Source of the DNA: JALZAH01 sp051000755
GTDB lineage: Bacteria > Actinomycetota > Acidimicrobiia > Acidimicrobiales > Palsa-688
NCBI GenBank assembly: GCA_051000755.1
Contig: JBPCNZ010000005.1
Coordinates: 1 to 64,000 of the forward strand
Reading direction: 5' to 3'
Length of the DNA: 64,000 nucleotides
Position 1 is the stretch's first letter, and each line of letters opens with the position of its first letter. The notes under the pieces were generated by a model. It ran no database searches, had not been told where the DNA came from, and worked only from the letters and a program-made list of their open reading frames with translations. Made by a program: the position numbers and the translations under genes. Of this stretch, positions 58,467-64,000 are shown in pieces.

Positions 58467-59630
58467 GTGGACCTGTTCGAGTACCAGGGCAAGCAGTACT
58501 TTGCCCGCTTCGGCATCCCGGTGTCACCGGGTGGCATCGCCGACACCGTTGACCAGGCCGTGGCCGCCGCCGAATCGGCAGGGTTCCCGGTGGTGGTCAA
58601 GGCCCAGGTGCAGGTCGGAGGTCGGGGCAAGGCCGGCGGGGTGAAGTTGGCCACCAACGTCGATGAGGTCCGTACCCATGCCGGCAACATCCTCGGTCTC
58701 GACATCAAGGGTCATGTGGTGCGGCGCCTGTGGATCGAGCACGCCTCCGACATTGCCAAGGAGTACTACGCCAGCTTCACCCTCGACCGGGCCGCCAAGC
58801 AGTATCTGGGCATGGTCTCGGCCAAGGGCGGTGTCGAGATCGAGACGGTCGCGGAGGAGGATCCCGATGCCCTGGCCCGGCTCTACATCGACCCGGCGAT
58901 CGGTTTCACCGAGACCCAGGCTCGAGCCCTTGTCGTCGACGCCGGCCTGGATCCCGAGGCTCATGACGGAGCGATCGGCATCCTGTTGAACCTGTACCGC
59001 TGCTACGTCGAGGGCGACGCCGACCTGGTCGAGATCAACCCTCTCATCCTCACCCCCGACGGGCGGGTCCATGCTCTCGACGCCAAGGTGACCCTCGACG
59101 ACAATGCCTCCTACCGTCATCCCGAGTGGGAGGACTTCCGTGACATCGACGAGTTCGACGAGCGGGAGCGCCTGGCCCGTTCGAAGGGATTGCAATATGT
59201 GGGCCTCGACGGCCTCGTGGGCATCATCGCCAACGGGGCGGGGCTGGCCATGAGCACCTGCGACGTCGTCAACCAGGTCGGCGGGAGCCCGGCCAACTTC
59301 TTGGACATCGGAGGTGGCGCCAACGCCGATGTCATGGCCAACGCCCTCGATGTCATCAACTCCGATCCCAAGGTGCGGGCCATCTTCATCAACATCTTCG
59401 GTGGCATCACTCGCGGCGAGGAGGTGGCCAAAGGGATCAAGGCCGCCCTCGAACGAGTCGAGATCACCGCACCGATGGTCATACGCCTCGATGGGACGAA
59501 CGCCGAGGAAGGCCGGGAAATTCTCAAGACCGTCGAGTCCGACAAGGTCATCTCGGCACCCACCATGTTGGAGGCGGCCCGTAGGGTCGTCGAGCTCGCC
59601 GGAACCGGGCAGGCTGGAGGGCAATCATGA
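58467..59630 (+). CDS. sucC: Succinyl-CoA synthetase beta subunit (ADP-forming)
   Basis: 387-residue ATP-grasp subunit that interconverts succinyl-CoA and succinate with ATP or GTP. It begins MDLFEYQGKQYFARFGIPVS, has VKAQVQVGGRGKAGGVKLA, DLVEINPL and FINIFGGITRGEEVAKGI. GTG start at 58467 with a GAGGAG ribosome site. Four-base overlap with sucD. Confidence 0.97.
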   Translation: MDLFEYQGKQYFARFGIPVSPGGIADTVDQAVAAAESAGFPVVVKAQVQVGGRGKAGGVKLATNVDEVRTHAGNILGLDIKGHVVRRLWIEHASDIAKEYYASFTLDRAAKQYLGMVSAKGGVEIETVAEEDPDALARLYIDPAIGFTETQARALVVDAGLDPEAHDGAIGILLNLYRCYVEGDADLVEINPLILTPDGRVHALDAKVTLDDNASYRHPEWEDFRDIDEFDERERLARSKGLQYVGLDGLVGIIANGAGLAMSTCDVVNQVGGSPANFLDIGGGANADVMANALDVINSDPKVRAIFINIFGGITRGEEVAKGIKAALERVEITAPMVIRLDGTNAEEGREILKTVESDKVISAPTMLEAARRVVELAGTGQAGGQS

Positions 59631-60511
59631 GCATCTTCGTCGATGAGACCACCAAGGTCGTCGTCCAGGGCCTGACCGGCGGCCAAGGCCGGTTCCATGG
59701 CCTGCGAAACCGGGACTACGGCACCCAGATCGTCGCCGGGGTCACCCCGGGCAAGGGCGGCGGTGACGTCGAGGGCATCCCCATCTTCGACACGGTGGCC
59801 GAAGCCCGGGAGGCGACGGGCGCCAACGCCAGCTTCGTGTCCGTTCCCCCAAGGGCTGCAGGCGCGGCCATCCTCGAGGCGGCCATCGCCGGCATCGGCT
59901 TCGTGGTCTGCATCACCGAGGGCATCCCCGCCCACGACGAGGCCCGGGTGTTCAACACCCTCGCCGAGCAGTACCCCTCGACCCGGCTCCTCGGGCCCAA
60001 TTGCCCCGGCATCATAAGCCCCGGGAAGACCAACATCGGGATCACCGCCGGCGAGATCGCCCTTCCTGGTGGGCCGGTCGGCATCGTCAGCCGCTCCGGG
60101 ACCCTTACCTATCAGGCGCTCTACGAGCTGAAGCAGATGAACATCGGGGTCACCACCTGTGTCGGCATCGGCGGCGACCCGGTACCGGGCACGAACTTCA
60201 TCGACTGCCTGGCCGCCTTCGAGGCCGATCCCGACACCTTGGCCGTCATCCTGATGGGCGAGATCGGTGGCGTCGAGGAGGAGAAGGCCGCCGACTTCAT
60301 CGCCTCGTCGGTGACCAAGCCGGTTGTGGCCTACATCGCCGGCGTCACCGCCCCGCCCGGCAAGAAGATGGGCCATGCCGGCGCCATCGTCTCGGGCAGC
60401 AAGGGTACGGCCCAGGCCAAGATGGACGCCCTCGCGACAGCGGGCGCCCGCGTGGTCCTCAACCCGACCGAGGCCGGCGAGAAGATGGCGGAGATCGTCA
60501 AAGGGCTGTGA
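59627..60511 (+). CDS. sucD: Succinyl-CoA synthetase alpha subunit
   Basis: 294-residue CoA-binding subunit. [35 protein letters not shown], and the phosphohistidine motif [20 protein letters not shown] are present. ATG at 59627 overlaps the sucC stop (ATGA). The broken VOC gene converges on it 19 bp later. Confidence 0.97.
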   Translation: MSIFVDETTKVVVQGLTGGQGRFHGLRNRDYGTQIVAGVTPGKGGGDVEGIPIFDTVAEAREATGANASFVSVPPRAAGAAILEAAIAGIGFVVCITEGIPAHDEARVFNTLAEQYPSTRLLGPNCPGIISPGKTNIGITAGEIALPGGPVGIVSRSGTLTYQALYELKQMNIGVTTCVGIGGDPVPGTNFIDCLAAFEADPDTLAVILMGEIGGVEEEKAADFIASSVTKPVVAYIAGVTAPPGKKMGHAGAIVSGSKGTAQAKMDALATAGARVVLNPTEAGEKMAEIVKGL

Positions 60512-60530
60512 TCGCCGCTGGGCGACGCCC

Positions 60531-61302
60531 TCAGTAGCCGGCTATGAGCTTGAAGGCGGCGCCGGACGGGTCGGCGACCGTGGCCAGGCGACCGTAGGGC
60601 GTGTCCTCGGCGGCCATGAGCGTCGCCCCCCCGAGGTCGCCGACCTTGGTCAGGGCCACATCCGTGTCCTCGACCAGGAAGTAGGTCGACCAGTGCGAGG
60701 GGACACCCTCGGGGAGGAAGCCGGAGGCATCCATGATCCCGGCCCGTTGCTCCTCGCCCTGTCCCAGGGTCGTGTAAGAGAACTCGGGTGTCGCCGGCCA
60801 CATGGGTGTCCCAGTGGAAGACCGTGCGGTAGAAGTCGACCGACGCCTGGTAGTCCCGGGTCAGCAACTCGAACCATGCCGGGGCACCCAACTTGGCGAG
60901 GGATCCGAACCCGCGATGGAGGCCGGGCTGCCAGGCTCCGATGCTGGCACCGCCGGGGTCACCGACCACGGCCATGGCCCCCAGGTCACCGACATCCATC
61001 GGTGCCACAGAGATCTGGCCCTTGTGGGCCGTGGCGGCATCGACGGTCTTCCTGGCGTCGTCGGTGGACAGGTAGACCGACCACACGTCAGGCACGCCCG
61101 AATCGGCCGGGTTGGCCATGCAGCCGGCCGCCAGCATGCCGTCCCTGGCGAAGTTGAAGTATCCGCCGAACTCCTCGTTGGGGTCCTCGGCCGTCCAGCC
61201 GAACAGCTCACCGTAGAACTCCCGGCTGCGGGCGGTGTCGGATGTCATCAGGTCGATCCAACAGGGTGATCCGATTGGTGCGTCGTCAGGTCGGGGAGGC
61301 AC
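60531..61302 (-). pseudogene. VOC-family (glyoxalase-like) protein, frameshifted
   Basis: Two vicinal-oxygen-chelate repeats. The first (SPCWIDLMTSDTARSREFYG to VGDPGGASIGAWQ) and the start of the second (APAWFELLTRDYQASVDFYR) are in one frame, to HVAGDT near 60790. The other frame then gives EFSYTTLGQGEEQRAGIMDA to ADPSGAAFKLIAGY, the end of the second repeat. One base too many in a CCC run explains it. GTG start at 61302 with AGGAG. This double-VOC type is common in actinomycetes; the substrate is unknown. Confidence 0.82.
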
Positions 61303-61469
61303 AGGAGCTCCTTCTTTCTCGTGATACGGGCCTTGTGCTGGCTCTGACGCCGCCACCGCTCCGAACTCATCGGCCCGGGACCAAAAGGCATGGCAGATCC
61401 GCCACCTGGGACGCCTCGAGCGCCGTCAGCGCGGCGGCCATCGCCGGACCGTCGACTAGCGTCGTCTCG

Positions 61470-62195
61470 GTGAGCGAGTCGTACGCGAGCACGCCCAACG
61501 CGGGGCGGTCCCGTCTCGGCGTGCTGGCTTCTGGTAGCGGAACGGTGCTCGGGGCCATCCTGGATGCCGGCCTTCCTGTCGCCGTCGTCCTCGTCGACCG
61601 GCCATGCCCCGCGGTCAGCTTGGCGGAGGCGGCCGGAGTCCCGGTGGTGACGCTGCTGCGAGACAGCTACGGACCCGATTTTGACCGGGCGGCCTACACC
61701 GAGCGAGTCGTCGGGGCTCTCGACGCCGTGGCCCTCGATGCGGTGGCCATGGCCGGCTTCGGCACCGTTCTCGGCCCCGCCATCTTCGAGCGGTGGCCCG
61801 GTCGGGTGCTCAACACCCACCCGGCGCTGCTCCCCGCGTTCAAGGGATGGCATGCCGTCAGGGATGCCCTCGGGGCCGGGGTGGCCACCACCGGTTGCAC
61901 CGTGCATGTGGCTACCGAGACCGTCGACGCCGGGCCCATCCTCGCCCAACAGGAGGTCGCCGTCGAAGCTGGCGACACCGAGCTCAGCCTCCACGAGCGG
62001 ATCAAGGTGGTCGAACGGCGCCTGTACCCGGCCACCATCCGCCAATTCCTGGCCGGCATCATCCCGTCGCCAGACCCAACCTCGCCGGGCTACGCCCACC
62101 AGGCGGTCGACGTGGACGACGAGCAACCAGAAGCGGAGAGCCCAGTGAAAGCGGACCAACAGAAGGTGGAGCATCAGAAGGTGGACCAGCGGTGA
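61470..62195 (+). CDS. purN: Phosphoribosylglycinamide formyltransferase
   Basis: Third step of purine synthesis, using 10-formyl-tetrahydrofolate. 241 residues: RLGVLASGSGTVLGAILDAG, VLNTHPALLPAFKGWHAVRD with the catalytic His region, and GCTVHVATETVDAGPILAQQ with the Asp. GTG at 61470 is the first start that keeps a normal N-terminus. The C-terminal 35 residues are charged and probably disordered. It overlaps purH by four bases. Confidence 0.94.
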   Translation: MSESYASTPNAGRSRLGVLASGSGTVLGAILDAGLPVAVVLVDRPCPAVSLAEAAGVPVVTLLRDSYGPDFDRAAYTERVVGALDAVALDAVAMAGFGTVLGPAIFERWPGRVLNTHPALLPAFKGWHAVRDALGAGVATTGCTVHVATETVDAGPILAQQEVAVEAGDTELSLHERIKVVERRLYPATIRQFLAGIIPSPDPTSPGYAHQAVDVDDEQPEAESPVKADQQKVEHQKVDQR

Positions 62196-63724
62196 GGGTG
62201 CTCCTGTCGGTGTACGACAAGACGGGCCTGGCGGACCTGGCCCAGGGCCTGGTCGCCGGCGGTCACAGCCTGGTGGCGAGTGGTGGTACGGCCGCGGCTC
62301 TGGAGGGCGCGGGCATCGGCCATGTGACCGTCGAGTCGGTGACCGAAGCCCCCGAGATGCTCGGCGGTCGGGTCAAGACCTTGCACCCGAAGACTTTGGG
62401 GGGGATCCTGGCCGACCTGTCCAAGCCCGAGCACCGCGCTGACCTGGAGAGCCAAGGGATCGAGCCCATAGGACTGGTGGTCTGCAACCTCTATCCGTTC
62501 CGCTCGAACCCTTCAATCGAGCTGATCGACGTCGGGGGCCCGACCATGGTCCGGGCCGCGGCCAAGAACTGGGCCCATGTCGGCGTCGTCGTCGACCCCG
62601 ATGACTACGGGGAGGTCCTGACCGAGCTGGAGAGTGACGGCGCCCTCTCCGACGGTCTGCGCCGGCGCCTGGCCCGGGCCGCGTTCGCCCACACCGCGGC
62701 CTACGACGCGGCCATAACCACCTGGTTCGACACCGTCGCCGATGCTCCCGTCGAGCAGCCGGCGGCGCTGCCGCCGACCGTCCACCTGGCCCTGGAGCGA
62801 GCTCAGCCGCTGCGCTACGGGGAGAACCCCCATCAGCGCGGGGCCCGCTATCGCGAAATCGGCACCCACAGCTGGTGGGACGACGTGGTCCAGCACGGTG
62901 GGAGGGCGCTCAGCTATCTCAACCTCTACGATGCCGACGCAGCCTGGCGACTGGCCCACCAGCTCGCCGACCTCGGCCCTGCGGTGGCGGTGGTGGTCAA
63001 GCATGCCAACCCGTGCGGCGTGGCCGTGGCGACCGACCTGGCGACCGCCTACGAGCGGGCCTTCGAGTGCGATCCGATGTCGGCCTTCGGCGGCATCGTG
63101 GCCCTCACCGGCCACGTCACCGGCCCCGTAGCCCGGGAATTGGTAGCCAACGCCAAAGCCGACGTCCTCATCGCCCCCGGGTTCGACGAGGATGCGCTGC
63201 GCCTGTTCGCGGAGACCAAGAGCAGCAAGAACATGCGTGTCCTCTCCGCTCCCCTGCCGGCCCCGGATGGCTGGCATGTGCGCCAGATCAGCGGTGGGTG
63301 GTTGGTCCAGGACCCCTATGTCTTCGCCACCGGCCGCCCCGACTGGCGGGTGGTGACCAAGGCCGCGCCCCGCCAGGATCAGTGGCGGGACCTGGAGCTG
63401 GCTTGGCGGGTCTGCGCTGCGGTGAAGTCCAATGCCATCGTCCTGGCCGTCGATGGTACGGCCGTTGGTATCGGCGGCGGCCAGCAGAACCGGGTGACCC
63501 CGGGTGAGATCGCCGTGGCCCGGGCCGCGGGACGGGCCCGGGGGGGCGCCGCCGCCAGTGATGCCTTCTTCCCCTTTCGGGATGGCCTCGATGCGGTCGC
63601 GGCAGCAGGCGTGGCCACCGTCGTCCAACCCGGTGGTTCCATGGGTGACGACAAGGTCATCGCCGCAGCCGACGAGCACGGCCTGGCCATGGTCTTCACC
63701 GGCGAACGGCAGTTCCAACATTGA
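62192..63724 (+). CDS. purH: Bifunctional AICAR transformylase/IMP cyclohydrolase
   Basis: Last two steps of purine synthesis. The N-terminal cyclohydrolase has VLLSVYDKTGLADLAQGLVA, GGRVKTLHPKTLGGILAD and VVCNLYPF. The C-terminal transformylase has VVKHANPCGVAVA, CDPMSAFGGIVAL and DAFFPFRDGLDAVAAAGV. 510 residues; GTG at 62192. It overlaps folD, which supplies its folate cofactor. Confidence 0.96.
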   Translation: MRVLLSVYDKTGLADLAQGLVAGGHSLVASGGTAAALEGAGIGHVTVESVTEAPEMLGGRVKTLHPKTLGGILADLSKPEHRADLESQGIEPIGLVVCNLYPFRSNPSIELIDVGGPTMVRAAAKNWAHVGVVVDPDDYGEVLTELESDGALSDGLRRRLARAAFAHTAAYDAAITTWFDTVADAPVEQPAALPPTVHLALERAQPLRYGENPHQRGARYREIGTHSWWDDVVQHGGRALSYLNLYDADAAWRLAHQLADLGPAVAVVVKHANPCGVAVATDLATAYERAFECDPMSAFGGIVALTGHVTGPVARELVANAKADVLIAPGFDEDALRLFAETKSSKNMRVLSAPLPAPDGWHVRQISGGWLVQDPYVFATGRPDWRVVTKAAPRQDQWRDLELAWRVCAAVKSNAIVLAVDGTAVGIGGGQQNRVTPGEIAVARAAGRARGGAAASDAFFPFRDGLDAVAAAGVATVVQPGGSMGDDKVIAAADEHGLAMVFTGERQFQH

Positions 63725-64000
63725 GTGCCGTCCTCCTCCCGGGCGCGCCGGTCGCCGAAGCCGTGCTCAGCGATGTGAGAATGCGTGTCGCCGATTTGGG
63801 AGCCAAGGGCCGTCAGGTGGGGCTGGGCACGATCCTGGTTGGTGAGGACCCCGCCAGTGCCGGATATGTGGCCAAGAAGCACCAAACATGCGAAGAGATC
63901 GGCATGGCCAGCTTCGACGAGCGGATTCCGGCGACCGCCAGCCAGGCCGACCTGCTTGCGGCCGTGGCCCGCTTCAACGCCGATCCTGAGGTCGATGCGT
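63721..64000 (+). CDS. folD: Methylenetetrahydrofolate dehydrogenase/cyclohydrolase, 3' end outside window
   Basis: The first 93 residues of FolD, which makes 10-formyl-tetrahydrofolate for purN and purH. VGLGTILVGEDPASAGYVAK and KHQTCEEIGMAS are diagnostic. TTG at 63721 overlaps the purH stop (TTGA) and is the best start. The frame is open to the end of the window. Confidence 0.92.
   Translation, partial: MSAVLLPGAPVAEAVLSDVRMRVADLGAKGRQVGLGTILVGEDPASAGYVAKKHQTCEEIGMASFDERIPATASQADLLAAVARFNADPEVDA

Overview
The window looks like a chromosomal stretch of a very G+C-rich actinomycete. The evidence is the codon use, the many GTG/TTG starts with 4-base GTGA/ATGA overlaps, a fused FbiC for coenzyme F420, GuaB3, a DevR/DevS-type two-component pair, and a conserved actinobacterial run (glmM, glmS, nnr, alr, hydrolase, tsaE-tsaB-rimI-tsaD, groES-groEL). 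The class Acidimicrobiia is my best guess; this is inference. No rRNA, tRNA, insertion sequence or CRISPR array was recognised.

Layout. 0-9.6 kb (minus strand): fbiC, then a formate dehydrogenase operon (a selenocysteine-containing alpha subunit read through an in-frame TGA, a four-cluster ferredoxin subunit, and an NrfD membrane subunit). It runs directly into cytochrome aa3 oxidase subunits II and I, so formate dehydrogenase and terminal oxidase look like one transcription unit. 9.7-14.9 kb: thiamine synthesis, as thiO-thiS-thiG-tenI/thiE (plus) facing thiM-thiE-thiD (minus). A TPP riboswitch sits just before thiM. 15-17.4 kb: rplM-rpsI-glmM. 17.4-20.3 kb: an intergenic palindrome and a TetR/MFS efflux pair. 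20.3-28.3 kb: an oversized GlmS-like protein, nnr, alr, a frameshifted alpha/beta hydrolase and a P1-family peptidase.

28.3-38.8 kb is an accessory block inside the otherwise conserved cluster. It holds an ECF sigma factor with a membrane partner and a glycosyltransferase, a DevR/DosR-like response regulator, a broken SulP transporter, a universal stress protein, a DevS-like kinase, a zinc alcohol dehydrogenase, a DoxX protein, an HTH-flavin-binding protein and a STAS protein. Several of these genes carry a GGGAC/GGGCC-type site about 60-70 bases before the start, which suggests one DevR-controlled low-oxygen or dormancy regulon.

38.8-45.2 kb: Nudix, uracil-DNA glycosylase, the t6A genes tsaE-tsaB-rimI-tsaD, then groES-groEL behind a perfect CIRCE operator and ending at a strong hairpin. 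45.3-51.3 kb: a Rieske protein with a large unassigned C-terminal half, a Nudix CoA pyrophosphatase, a zinc-ribbon proline-rich protein, a 7 x 17-bp tandem repeat, guaB3 and guaA. 51.6-57.8 kb: a PcrA/UvrD helicase interrupted by an intein, a frameshifted membrane protein and an LCP cell-wall ligase. 58-64 kb: a stand-alone cobalamin-binding domain, sucC-sucD, a frameshifted VOC-family gene, purN-purH and the start of folD.

Four genes (alpha/beta hydrolase, SulP, polytopic membrane protein, VOC protein) read across a frameshift. No core gene does. They may be true pseudogenes or sequence errors.
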